Shown here: positions 9,142 through 18,092 of the stretch, in pieces
How the letters are laid out: the number at the start of each line of letters is the position of its first letter
Numbering within the stretch: position 1 is the stretch's first letter
NCBI GenBank assembly: GCA_014190275.1
Contig: BJGE01000009.1
Span: forward strand, 1 to 43,136
Length of the DNA: 43,136 bases
Origin: Actinomycetes bacterium
GTDB lineage: Bacteria > Actinomycetota > Actinomycetes > S36-B12
Reading direction: 5' to 3'
Notes under the pieces: model-generated
What the model was told of the DNA's origin: nothing
The model's input: only the letters and a program-made list of their open reading frames with translations
The model's database searches: none
Made by a program: the position numbers and the translations under genes

Positions 9142-11343
9142 TTAAAGCATTTGCGTGATGTAGATAGCGGCGACGAGTAGCAAGATGCCACCGGCGCGAT
9201 ACCAGGTGCGCATGCTCGGCCGCAGATACCATCGGGTGTCACCCTCGGTGGGCTCCCGCCCGAACATGCCAAGCGCCGCGAGCGCGAGGCCGGGCAACAT
9301 CAAGAAGACGAAGGAATAACGGGCGAGATCGGCGTTGGCCCCAAGCACCAAAGTCAGCAAAGTGCTAAGCCCGAGTGAGACCAGCAAGATCAGCACCAGC
9401 TTTGGGATCCCCACCGGCACTGCGTGAAAAAGTTTTGGATTATTGGGCATACGGGCAGCGAATACCTCACAAAGTTGAGCGGCGAGAAAAATCAGCGCAC
9501 CCACCCACAACTGCCAGACATTGCCGATGAACGCAACGGCGATGAATAAGAAGATCCCGGTGCGGACTACCGAGACAATGCTGCGTTGGATTGTCCCGGG
9601 CTTTGGAATCTCGTCCGGGGCGATCTCGGTAATGCGTGCCGGGTAGGCCCGGGCGGCGAGTTCCTCTAGGCTCACGCGCAAGAGCAATCCAAGTAAGGCG
9701 ATCAATGCGATGAGGTCGGCGTATTGGGTGATCGGCATTTCATAGCCGGACAAACCCGAGAGCGCCGAGACCATGCTCTGCACGGTGAAAGCACCGAGCA
9801 GCGGGATGATCACGAAGTCGGTCAGTCGCTCCCAAAGATCAAACTCGTGGCCGGCGCGGCGTAATGGTCGAGCAGCCCCGGCGATGAGTGCCGGGCCGAA
9901 ACCGATAACCGCAAGTCCTAAGAGTGTGCGGATGCTGTCGACTCCGGTGATGCCGCCGGAGACAGCGATACCAGCCGTGAAGACTACGAACGCGGCTAGC
10001 CCGGCGAAGGCATCCAAGGTGCCGATGAAAGCAATTACGCTAAGGAGCACCACGCTCGGTGCGAGCGCGAGACCATTTACATTGACGACCCCAAGAACAC
10101 CGAGCACCACCGCTAGTATTGGTAGCAGCAAGGCGCCCGAGCCGAACATCGCTCGCAAATAGGTGCCATCGGCGATGAACCGGGCACTAAGGGGCGAGAA
10201 GCGAGCGAGCGCCAAGATGCTGTGCCGGGCACCGCGATCAACATCGGGGGTCAGTGGCAGTCGCCAGGTTTTGGATCGATCACCAATGCCCTGCGTACCA
10301 ACTACGGCCGCCACCCCGGCGAAGGAAACATCGATACCGGCCAGTGAGGTGCTGGCACGTTCGGTTGCATAATGCGAGGCGTCCTCGCGATCGGCCGCCT
10401 CGGCCCTACGTGCGGCGCTACTTGATGGACCGCCGCTGCTACCACCACCGCTACCGCTGCTGCTACCACCACCAGCCGGTGCACCACCGGCACCACCGGC
10501 CATGGCGCCGGCAGAAACACCGACCACTGCAATCACGGCAACTGCGGCAACCGTGGTGCCGACCACCACCTTGGGTTCGTCAATGGCTTCGTACTTCGGC
10601 AGGTCAATTGCCGCGCGCGTTTGGATAGCCGGTGCCGCTGCCGTGGCGGCCGGGATGTCGGCGGCAGCACTTGGTGCTGGCGCTACCACTTCGGTGGGTG
10701 TGGGAGTTGGCGTCGGGGTTGGGCTGGGAGTAGGGGTAGGCGCCCCCACCGCCGCCAGGTCGCGGGATGCGGTGACGGCCTCATTGGGCTTGCCCACTTC
10801 GTACCCTCGAACACTGATGGTGACCGCGCCTTCTTGGGCGGCGGTGATCATGGTCTGGGTGAGGTTGCCCTTGATTGATTCAAAGGGTCCGCGGATGGTG
10901 GCGGTGCTGCCGCTAGAACCACCCGGGATGGACGCGGTGCCACCGGTAACGGTGACCACGATCTCGACATTCGTGGATTGATTACCGTCACCGCCCACGA
11001 AGTTGATTGGCACATTGACGGCCTGACCTAGTACTAGTGACACGTCGCTGATGTTGACCGTCGGTGCGTCGCCTCCGGTGTTGTTGGTCCCGGTGTTGTT
11101 GTCACCCACCGGTGGTGGCCCTTCGGGTGGATTACCCGAGACACCGGGTACGGGAGCCACGGGGTTATCACCCTGGCAGGGCTGGCCGGTGTTACCGCAC
11201 GGCGGTGGCTCGGTGGGGGTGTCGGCGGCGAGTGCAATGCCGCCGGCAAGTAGCACGATCCAGCAGAGGATCGGGGGCACAATCAGCAGGGGTGCGACGA
11301 GCCGCGCGTGCCGGCGTCGGTGCTTGGCCGGCTGAGAGCCCAC
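9142..11343 (-). CDS. Large membrane protein: N-terminal secreted Pro/Thr/Gly/Ser-rich domain plus multi-TM C-terminal half
   Basis: Continuous 733-aa ORF; N-terminal TM, PTPTPSPTPTPTPTPTE linker, GGAGGAPAGGGSSSGSGGGSSGG stretch, then many hydrophobic segments. Confidence 0.85.
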   Translation of the reverse strand: MGSQPAKHRRRHARLVAPLLIVPPILCWIVLLAGGIALAADTPTEPPPCGNTGQPCQGDNPVAPVPGVSGNPPEGPPPVGDNNTGTNNTGGDAPTVNISDVSLVLGQAVNVPINFVGGDGNQSTNVEIVVTVTGGTASIPGGSSGSTATIRGPFESIKGNLTQTMITAAQEGAVTISVRGYEVGKPNEAVTASRDLAAVGAPTPTPSPTPTPTPTPTEVVAPAPSAAADIPAATAAAPAIQTRAAIDLPKYEAIDEPKVVVGTTVAAVAVIAVVGVSAGAMAGGAGGAPAGGGSSSGSGGGSSGGPSSSAARRAEAADREDASHYATERASTSLAGIDVSFAGVAAVVGTQGIGDRSKTWRLPLTPDVDRGARHSILALARFSPLSARFIADGTYLRAMFGSGALLLPILAVVLGVLGVVNVNGLALAPSVVLLSVIAFIGTLDAFAGLAAFVVFTAGIAVSGGITGVDSIRTLLGLAVIGFGPALIAGAARPLRRAGHEFDLWERLTDFVIIPLLGAFTVQSMVSALSGLSGYEMPITQYADLIALIALLGLLLRVSLEELAARAYPARITEIAPDEIPKPGTIQRSIVSVVRTGIFLFIAVAFIGNVWQLWVGALIFLAAQLCEVFAARMPNNPKLFHAVPVGIPKLVLILLVSLGLSTLLTLVLGANADLARYSFVFLMLPGLALAALGMFGREPTEGDTRWYLRPSMRTWYRAGGILLLVAAIYITQML

Positions 11344-11407
11344 GGGCGCAGGATACTAGGCCCGCCATCCAATATCGTCAGAACGGCTATACTCCGTACG
11401 TTACAAA

Positions 11408-11480
11408 GCGCCCGTAGCTCAACGGATAGAGCATCTGACTACGGATCAGAAGGTTAGGAGTTCGAATCTCTTCGGGCGCA
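11408..11480 (+). tRNA. tRNA-Arg(ACG)
   Basis: GCGCCCG/CGGGCGC acceptor stem, anticodon loop CTACGGA, TTCGAAT T-loop, no encoded CCA. Confidence 0.95.
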
Positions 11481-11795
11481 CTCGTTTGAAGTCCCGGGAT
11501 GTCGTTAACCCCTGTCCCGGGGCCGATGCGCGGGTTGACGGCCGACGAGGCGGCGAGTGTCTTGACCGGTGGCCAGGTGAACATCTGGAACCCCCACCGG
11601 GGCCACTACGAACTGGGAGTCTAGGACGCGCCATCGCTCCGGCTGGCGAGCTGATTTGACGAGCTCCAGCTCGCGATCTGATGGATCCCACCTCCGCAAA
11701 CGATCGCGCACGCCGTGCGTACGCCCAAAGCAACACCACCTTGGATACAATTCGGATGGATGCTGTCCATAGTTTTGACGCAAAGCCTTGAAATA

Positions 11796-11851
11796 GTCAA
11801 AGCCCAGCAAGGAATCTCGGCAAGAAGTATACAATAAAGCGGGGCTTTGAC
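11796..11851. promoter_or_regulatory. Perfect 10-bp inverted repeat GTCAAAGCCC/GGGCTTTGAC upstream of the AT-rich operon
   Basis: Arms 11796-11805 and 11842-11851; a third CAAAGCC copy at 11781-11787; a -10-like TATACAAT lies between the arms. Confidence 0.5.
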
Positions 11852-11864
11852 ATTTGGAGGGCAC

Positions 11865-12491
11865 GTGTCAGATTCATTCGAAAACGCTGGTTACGGACAG
11901 GGCGAAGTGGGTTGGGGTAACCGCCCCGCCATTATCGCGGTGGATTTTCAAATGTCATTTTGTGATCCGAAGTTTGCTCTGGGCCGCAGCCAGCATGCCC
12001 AACGAGCAATTAAAAATGCGGCTCGCCTATTTCCGGCTGCTCGCGCAGTCGGCATCCCAATTATCCACACAGCAGTTGCTTGGGCCCACGACACGGAGTT
12101 TGCTCGCTGGAAAGTACCAGCATTGAGAGATATTCATCCAGGTTCGTACGAGGCTCAGATTCACCCAGATCTGTGGGATGACAATGATGTTTATATTTTG
12201 AAGCGGTTCCCTTCCGCATTCTTTGGCACCGACATGAGCAGTATTCTCACGACTAATGGAATTGACACGGTGCTCGTAACTGGGGTGACTTCTTCGGGTT
12301 GTGTTCGGGCGACCATAGTCGATTCCTTCTCGTACGGTTTCCGCACCATTGCAATTGACGACGCCTGTGGTGATCAAGATGCCGGACCACACGAAGCCAA
12401 CATGCAGGATGTGGGCCGTCGATACGCAGATGTGATTCAAACAGATGAAGCGATATCAAAACTCAAGACGCTGAATGCAATCGACTGCTAA
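11865..12491 (+). CDS. Isochorismatase-superfamily cysteine hydrolase (N-carbamoylsarcosine amidase/maleamate amidase-like)
   Basis: GNRPAIIAVDFQMSF (Asp), ILKRFPSAFFGTD (Lys), VTGVTSSGCVRATIVDSFSYGF (Cys) triad; GTG start with GGAGG RBS at 11856-11860. Confidence 0.88.
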   Translation: MSDSFENAGYGQGEVGWGNRPAIIAVDFQMSFCDPKFALGRSQHAQRAIKNAARLFPAARAVGIPIIHTAVAWAHDTEFARWKVPALRDIHPGSYEAQIHPDLWDDNDVYILKRFPSAFFGTDMSSILTTNGIDTVLVTGVTSSGCVRATIVDSFSYGFRTIAIDDACGDQDAGPHEANMQDVGRRYADVIQTDEAISKLKTLNAIDC

Positions 12492-13030
12492 TGAATCCGC
12501 GAGTGGCTTGTTTCACTGGTAGATTCCAGCCCTTCCATAACCAACACTTGGAAGTAGTAGAAGCTCTCAGTCACACATTTAAACGAATTATCATTGGCGT
12601 CACGAATCCAGATATATCGAAGTTACAAGCGCATAACGCAAGTCTGCATAGGCACACTGATGAAGCAAATCCTTTTACTTTTGAATCTAGAGTCAGAATA
12701 ATTAGAAAATCCCTTACTAAAATTAAAAAAGTAAGAATTGATATTTTTCCATTTTGTTTGGATTCTCCTAGCACTTGGAATGTCCCAGCAGAAACCGTTT
12801 TTGCGCTACGGATTTTTAGTCCATGGGAAGAGAACAAATTGGCACTCTTTGAGGCCGAAGGCTACAAGACCCTTTCCCTTACAGCACCAACTCAAAAGTT
12901 GTCAGCATCAGACATTCGTCAGTCATTAACTTCCAACGACGGTGACTGGAAGTCACTCGTTGCACTTCACGCAGTTGAGACCATATCCAACGAGTGGTCT
13001 GTTACCAACTCCTCAAAAGTGGGTACCTGA
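12491..13030 (+). CDS. Nucleotidyltransferase, NMN adenylyltransferase (NadM)-like cytidylyltransferase fold
   Basis: TGRFQPFHNQHLEVV (H-x-x-H motif) and C-terminal KLSASDIRQSL (ISxTxxR-like); start overlaps the preceding stop. Confidence 0.8.
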   Translation: MNPRVACFTGRFQPFHNQHLEVVEALSHTFKRIIIGVTNPDISKLQAHNASLHRHTDEANPFTFESRVRIIRKSLTKIKKVRIDIFPFCLDSPSTWNVPAETVFALRIFSPWEENKLALFEAEGYKTLSLTAPTQKLSASDIRQSLTSNDGDWKSLVALHAVETISNEWSVTNSSKVGT

Positions 13031-13046
13031 ATTGAAGCCGGTACCA

Positions 13047-14408
13047 ATGTGGGATGACAGAGCTCCCTTGATCCTGATAACTTTTGATGGTCTTGGTGAT
13101 CGCCCAAGTGCGGAATTAGGTAATCGAACACCGCTCGAAGCGGCCAATACTCCGAATCTGGATGAACTGACTCGAATCGGAGTTTCGGGAATCCATCAAC
13201 CGTTTGGCCCTGGACGAGCCACGTCAAGTGAACGTAGCCACTGGGCGATGTTTGGCCAATCCCAGCCATTTCCGGGCCGAGCGCTTCTTGAGGCTATCGG
13301 AATGGGAATTGATATTCCCGCAGAGCGTCCACATTTTCACCTATCACTTCGTCCAGCAGTTCTTAAGAATGGGCAACTTCACGCGCTCGGAAGAGTAGGT
13401 ACTGACGATGCAAATGATTGCGTAGGTTTATTTGACGCACTTCGCGTCATGCCACACGAGTTGAATCCAGTGCTTCATCCGCTTCGTGTCGGTGAATGCA
13501 TTCTTGAGTCAGACGTACTTTCGTCGCACGATATAAGTGACAGCGATCCACTATTCGGTCATCTGCATCCCGTATTGCGACCGTTACCCCTGGAGTCAGC
13601 ACTTGACCAAGAATCGGCGCTTTTCTCAGCAGAGCTTATGACCAGTTGGATTAATTCAGCGGTTGAATTGCTACTCTCCCACCCAATCAATAAATCTCGA
13701 ATGGCTGATGAAAAGCCACAGCTCATTGCTCCGGTAACAAAGTGGGCCAGCAAAAAAACAGGGCTCAAGACTTTTGAACAATCAACCGGACTAAGCGGAG
13801 CAGCAGTCACAAGCTCCGCTCTTTATCGAGGACTGGCAGAAATCCTAGGTATGGCGCAGATTCATATCCCAAGTGACCTAGAAAATGTTGAAGCAGACTT
13901 TGAGGCTCGAATCAAGGCAGGACTGGAGTTAAGTAAAACCCATTCCTTTGTTCATATTCATACCAAGGTCACCGATGAAGCTGGCCACACTAAGCAGCCA
14001 AAGCTTAAGCAAGTGGTAATTGAAGGTCTGGATAGGGCCTGCAATCTACTGCCGGAATTATCAAAAAAAATAACCGTCGTACTCACTGGCGATCATGCGA
14101 CACCATCGACTGGAGGCGTTATGCATTCAGCCCATCCTACCTCTTTGATCTTGGCTGGGCCTCACGTTTATCCCGATGACGTTTCAACTTGCAGTGAGCG
14201 CTCACATAAATCTGGAGATCTTGGAACGATCACGGCGAGTGAAATATTGCCGATAATGTCGCATTACTCACATCGGGCTAGCTTTATCGGGCACGCGACG
14301 GGATGTTCCGAAACAATTTCACTACCAGATAATCCCGTCGCTCTAGATTTCTCTAAAACGAGAAACGATAATCAAGTAGACCGAAAAAGCAGAACAGGAA
14401 TGATATGA
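13047..14408 (+). CDS. Alkaline-phosphatase superfamily metalloenzyme resembling archaeal-type cofactor-independent phosphoglycerate mutase (ApgM)
   Basis: ITFDGLGDRPSAELGNRTPLEAANTPNLDELTRIGVSGI, PFPGRALLEAIGMGID, HIHTKVTDEAGH, VVLTGDHATPS. ORF opens at 12942; start uncertain (ATG 13047 or TTG 13032). Confidence 0.8.
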   Translation: MWDDRAPLILITFDGLGDRPSAELGNRTPLEAANTPNLDELTRIGVSGIHQPFGPGRATSSERSHWAMFGQSQPFPGRALLEAIGMGIDIPAERPHFHLSLRPAVLKNGQLHALGRVGTDDANDCVGLFDALRVMPHELNPVLHPLRVGECILESDVLSSHDISDSDPLFGHLHPVLRPLPLESALDQESALFSAELMTSWINSAVELLLSHPINKSRMADEKPQLIAPVTKWASKKTGLKTFEQSTGLSGAAVTSSALYRGLAEILGMAQIHIPSDLENVEADFEARIKAGLELSKTHSFVHIHTKVTDEAGHTKQPKLKQVVIEGLDRACNLLPELSKKITVVLTGDHATPSTGGVMHSAHPTSLILAGPHVYPDDVSTCSERSHKSGDLGTITASEILPIMSHYSHRASFIGHATGCSETISLPDNPVALDFSKTRNDNQVDRKSRTGMI

Positions 14409-15667
14409 CTAGCAATGTCACGTCCCCGCTCGATATAGAACTACACACGCCGGCACATCTAAATGGCGTGATTTCCGAAGTTTCAGAACTCTATGAAAAT
14501 GAAGTGTTTCCGCGCGAACAGTTACTCGATCACCGATTGAGCGATCAGTCGAAGTACCTTGATGAAGATGGTCGTCTGCATCCTGACATCATCGCTGCCC
14601 GCCGGGAAATTATGGCTGCGGCCGGCGCAAAGAACATTTACAGCGCGCATCTGCCCGAGTCATTAGGCGGCAGGGGACTTGGGCGGGAAGACATGATCTA
14701 TGTCGAGGAAAAAGTCTACGGATATGGCGTGGGCTTGAACCCTGCCCTACTTTCATGGTCGGAAGGCGCAACGCCACGTTTGCTACATGCCCATGCGCAC
14801 CAAAAGGAGCAATTCACTGACCCATTAGTCAAAGGTCTAAAGACAAGTCTGCATGGCGTTACCGAAACTGGTGCCGGTTCAAATCTGTATGACATGAAAA
14901 CCAACGCGGTGCGCAAAGGCTCAGACTGGGTACTAAACGGCACTAAGGCCTACATCACAAATTATTTTGATGCCGATGTTGCCCAGGTTCTCGCGATCAC
15001 AAATCCTGAAGGCGGCCGCAAGTCCTTCACGTACTTCATGTTTGATACCAAAGAATATGGAGCAAGAGGCTACAAGATTGGAAAACTTTACCAAACCATG
15101 TTCGGTGACGGTTACACTGGCGAGATTCATTTCGAGGACATGGTGCTCCCGGATAGCGCGGTTCTTGGCGAAGTTAATGGTGGCTTCGACATCGCAGTCA
15201 TGTCGTTTAACTACACCCGAATGCGTCGGGCTGGCATGTGCTCGGGTTGGAATAAGTACCTGATTGAGAAGACACTTGAGCGTGTGAAGAATCGCATCGT
15301 CGGCGGTGAACCCCTTGGGGCAAAGCAAGGTATCCAGTGGATGATCGCGGACATGTATCTTGATTGGCAACAAACTCGTTCGCTGTCCCTTGATGTAGCG
15401 CGTGCGATCGATACGCCAGGACCTTGGTGGAATCTACCCCGTCCAAGTGATGAGGTGCGGCGGATTTGTGCGCTCAAACTAAGCAACGATGAATCTTTCT
15501 ACCGAGTAGCAGATCGCGCACTACAGATCCACGGTGGCTCTGGAGTCCTCCGAGACACTGACATAAACAAGTTGTTCCAAATCGCTCGAAACCTCCGGAT
15601 TCCTGGGGGTACCGATGAAGTACAACGCACTACCATCGCTGAGACCCTAGGCCTACGTTTCAATTAG
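14405..15667 (+). CDS. Acyl-CoA dehydrogenase
   Basis: LHGVTETGAGSNLYDMKTNAV, ALQIHGGSGVLRDTDINKLFQIARNLRIPGGTDEVQRTTIAE; ATGA overlap with the upstream gene. Confidence 0.9.
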   Translation: MTSNVTSPLDIELHTPAHLNGVISEVSELYENEVFPREQLLDHRLSDQSKYLDEDGRLHPDIIAARREIMAAAGAKNIYSAHLPESLGGRGLGREDMIYVEEKVYGYGVGLNPALLSWSEGATPRLLHAHAHQKEQFTDPLVKGLKTSLHGVTETGAGSNLYDMKTNAVRKGSDWVLNGTKAYITNYFDADVAQVLAITNPEGGRKSFTYFMFDTKEYGARGYKIGKLYQTMFGDGYTGEIHFEDMVLPDSAVLGEVNGGFDIAVMSFNYTRMRRAGMCSGWNKYLIEKTLERVKNRIVGGEPLGAKQGIQWMIADMYLDWQQTRSLSLDVARAIDTPGPWWNLPRPSDEVRRICALKLSNDESFYRVADRALQIHGGSGVLRDTDINKLFQIARNLRIPGGTDEVQRTTIAETLGLRFN

Positions 15668-15675
15668 GAGTCACT

Positions 15676-17061
15676 ATGTCGGATCCAAAAACTTTGTCAC
15701 TCGAAATTGGAACTTGGGCAGAGTCGCTCGCAATAGTCGATGTGCCAAAGCATGTCCAAGACCAAGCACTGCTAAACATCCTTGATGCAGTTGGTATTGC
15801 GTTTGCGTCTACTAATTATGAATTTGCAACTCGTTCTATCGCTGCATCCGTTGCTTTGGGGTCAGGCCAGCGCGGTGCGATTGCTTGTTCTGAGCGGTTC
15901 ACTGTGCGCGATCAGGCAATGCTCAATGGGATCTTGATCCACGGTTTGGATTTTGATGACACCCACGTACCAGGCGTAATTCACGGAACCGCCAGCGCTC
16001 TACCTACGGCGATTGCTATCGCGGATGACCGTGAACTAAGTGGTAACGACTTGATCTTGGGTTTTCTAATCGCAGTAGAAATTGGGGCCCGAGTAGGTAC
16101 CGCTGCTAACGGCGGCTTCCATGCCCAAGGGTTCCACCCAACAGGTCTAGCTGGCGCATTTGGTGCGGCAACGGCAGCGGCAAAAATGTTGGGGCTGGAG
16201 GCGCATGGCATTTCCAGCGCACAAGGCATAGTTGGGTCCCTTGCATCAGGTTCAATGGAATTCCTCGAAACTGGAGCGTGGACTAAACGCCTTCACCCAG
16301 GATGGGCTGCCGTTGCGGGCATAACTGCGGCGGAACTCGCCAAAGCAAAGTTCGAGGCACCACCGGCCATCTACGAGGGTCGCTTTGGACTTTTTGCAGC
16401 CCACACCCCAGCGGCCCATGACCTAAAAATGGCTGCTGTCGCGGGAGACCTAGGAACATCGTGGGAATTACTGCGAGTTGCCATCAAGCCTTATGCCGCC
16501 TGCCACTTCACGCATGCCTGCATTGATATTGCGATTGCACTTGTAACTGAGAACAATTTAATGGCCTCGGACATCGAATCGGTTACTACCATCGTGCCGC
16601 CGCAAGTTGTGCCAGTTGTCTGTGAGCCAGCTCAGGCGAAATTAACCCCACGAAGCGATTATGATGCCAAATTCTCCTTACCATTCATTGTCGCAACTGC
16701 GATCTCAAAACGTCGATTTACCTTGGCTGATCTAGAAGATGATTGCTTGGTTGATCCGGAACTATTGGAATTAGCCGCAAAAGTTTCATACCAAAACGAC
16801 CCAAATCCAACATTCCCTAAGTACTTCCATGGTGAAGTAATTATTCAAACAAAAGACGGGCGCACGCTGCGCAAACGAGAAGACGTAAATCGGGGCGCTG
16901 ACACGCGTCCACTTGCTGCAAGTGAAGTCGAGACTAAGTTCCGAGACAATGTCGCTTTGGTGGGCGGGTCTGATGTTGCTGATCGAGTTCTTAATGCAGT
17001 TATGTCATTGCCAGGCACAAAGAACTCCCGTGATTTCGTCGAGGCACTAAGAGTCAGATGA
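15676..17061 (+). CDS. MmgE/PrpD family protein
   Basis: NILDAVGIAFAS, GLDFDDTHVPGVIHGTASALPTAIA, AIKPYAACHFTHACID typical of the family. Confidence 0.9.
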   Translation: MSDPKTLSLEIGTWAESLAIVDVPKHVQDQALLNILDAVGIAFASTNYEFATRSIAASVALGSGQRGAIACSERFTVRDQAMLNGILIHGLDFDDTHVPGVIHGTASALPTAIAIADDRELSGNDLILGFLIAVEIGARVGTAANGGFHAQGFHPTGLAGAFGAATAAAKMLGLEAHGISSAQGIVGSLASGSMEFLETGAWTKRLHPGWAAVAGITAAELAKAKFEAPPAIYEGRFGLFAAHTPAAHDLKMAAVAGDLGTSWELLRVAIKPYAACHFTHACIDIAIALVTENNLMASDIESVTTIVPPQVVPVVCEPAQAKLTPRSDYDAKFSLPFIVATAISKRRFTLADLEDDCLVDPELLELAAKVSYQNDPNPTFPKYFHGEVIIQTKDGRTLRKREDVNRGADTRPLAASEVETKFRDNVALVGGSDVADRVLNAVMSLPGTKNSRDFVEALRVR

Positions 17062-18077
17062 AACGTGGGGTATCGACGGTGAGCCTGCGGGACTTTACTT
17101 CATGTGGTGGATGCGCAGCTAAAGCTGATGCATCCCTACTGTGGGCGCTTCGTTTCGCAGCAAGTAATCACCAAAATAGCGAGACTCTTATTGGCCTAGC
17201 TGAGCCAGATGATGCCGCAATTACTTTGCTCAATGAAACGACATCACTTATAACAACCGTCGATTTCTTTCCACCTGTGGTCAGTGATCCATATGAATAC
17301 GGTTATGTAAGTGCCCTAAATTCCCTGTCCGATATCTTCGCGATGGGAGGTTTGGCAAAGACAGCTTTGCTAATTTGTGGATTTCCAAAAGAAATTGATG
17401 ATTCGGAAATTGTTGCTTGCGTTTCCGGAGCGGCCCAAGCCTGTAAGGAGTCCGGAGTTGAAATCCTGGGTGGGCACACGGTACGTATCAGCGAACCCAT
17501 TTTTGGTTTGGCGGCAACCGGTTATGTGGATCCAAAACTCATCTGGCGCAAGACCGGAATGCAAAGTGAGGATCTACTTATGCTTTCTAAGCCACTTGGT
17601 GTTGGAGTGCTTCTATCGACCCGCACGGAAAACGATGAGGTAATTGCACTTGCTCAAATGAAAATCTCAAACCAAGTAGCCAGAAATTCGTTAGCCGCAC
17701 ATGGGACTGCAGTGCATGCAGTGACTGACATAACTGGATTTGGATTAATTGGGCATCTCAGCGAGATGCTAGGCGCGAGTGCGCTGGATGCAAAAGTTCA
17801 ATTGCCATCCCAAGCCGTCATTGCCCGAGCCCAAGAGCTATTCGACGCAGGGGTAAGAACCTCAGCAGATGGCCGTAATCGTGAGGTCTTAAACCGAGAA
17901 GTTTTAGGCGTAGATAGTAGCAACCTACAAGCGGCGCTTTTTGATCCACAAACAAATGGTGGTCTGTTGGCCGCTGTTGGTCCTTCCTCGGAGATTGAAC
18001 TCATTGAAGTTGGATTTATCACTGTAGGTAAAGTTGTAGCTGGCTCAGGGAAAATCGAAATCTTAAGTAACCAATAG
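17058..18077 (+). CDS. Selenide, water dikinase (SelD)-like protein, PurM superfamily
   Basis: FTSCGGCAAKAD (Cys/Lys motif of the CGGCxxK SelD subtype), TTVDFFPPVVSDPYEYGYVSALNSLSDIFAMGG, VTDITGFGLIGHLSEML; ATGA overlap with the upstream gene. Confidence 0.85.
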   Translation: MKRGVSTVSLRDFTSCGGCAAKADASLLWALRFAASNHQNSETLIGLAEPDDAAITLLNETTSLITTVDFFPPVVSDPYEYGYVSALNSLSDIFAMGGLAKTALLICGFPKEIDDSEIVACVSGAAQACKESGVEILGGHTVRISEPIFGLAATGYVDPKLIWRKTGMQSEDLLMLSKPLGVGVLLSTRTENDEVIALAQMKISNQVARNSLAAHGTAVHAVTDITGFGLIGHLSEMLGASALDAKVQLPSQAVIARAQELFDAGVRTSADGRNREVLNREVLGVDSSNLQAALFDPQTNGGLLAAVGPSSEIELIEVGFITVGKVVAGSGKIEILSNQ

Positions 18078-18092
18078 CAAACTAAAGGATAA

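Noticed and set aside
10680-10745. GT-rich repeat considered as a minisatellite or CRISPR-like repeat
   Set aside because: It encodes the (PT)n linker of the membrane protein in frame; no spacers or regular unit. No CRISPR array was seen anywhere.
17058-18077. Search for in-frame UGA (selenocysteine) in the operon genes
   Set aside because: The listed ORFs run uninterrupted with complete motifs, so there is no sign of a Sec-encoding UGA in this operon.
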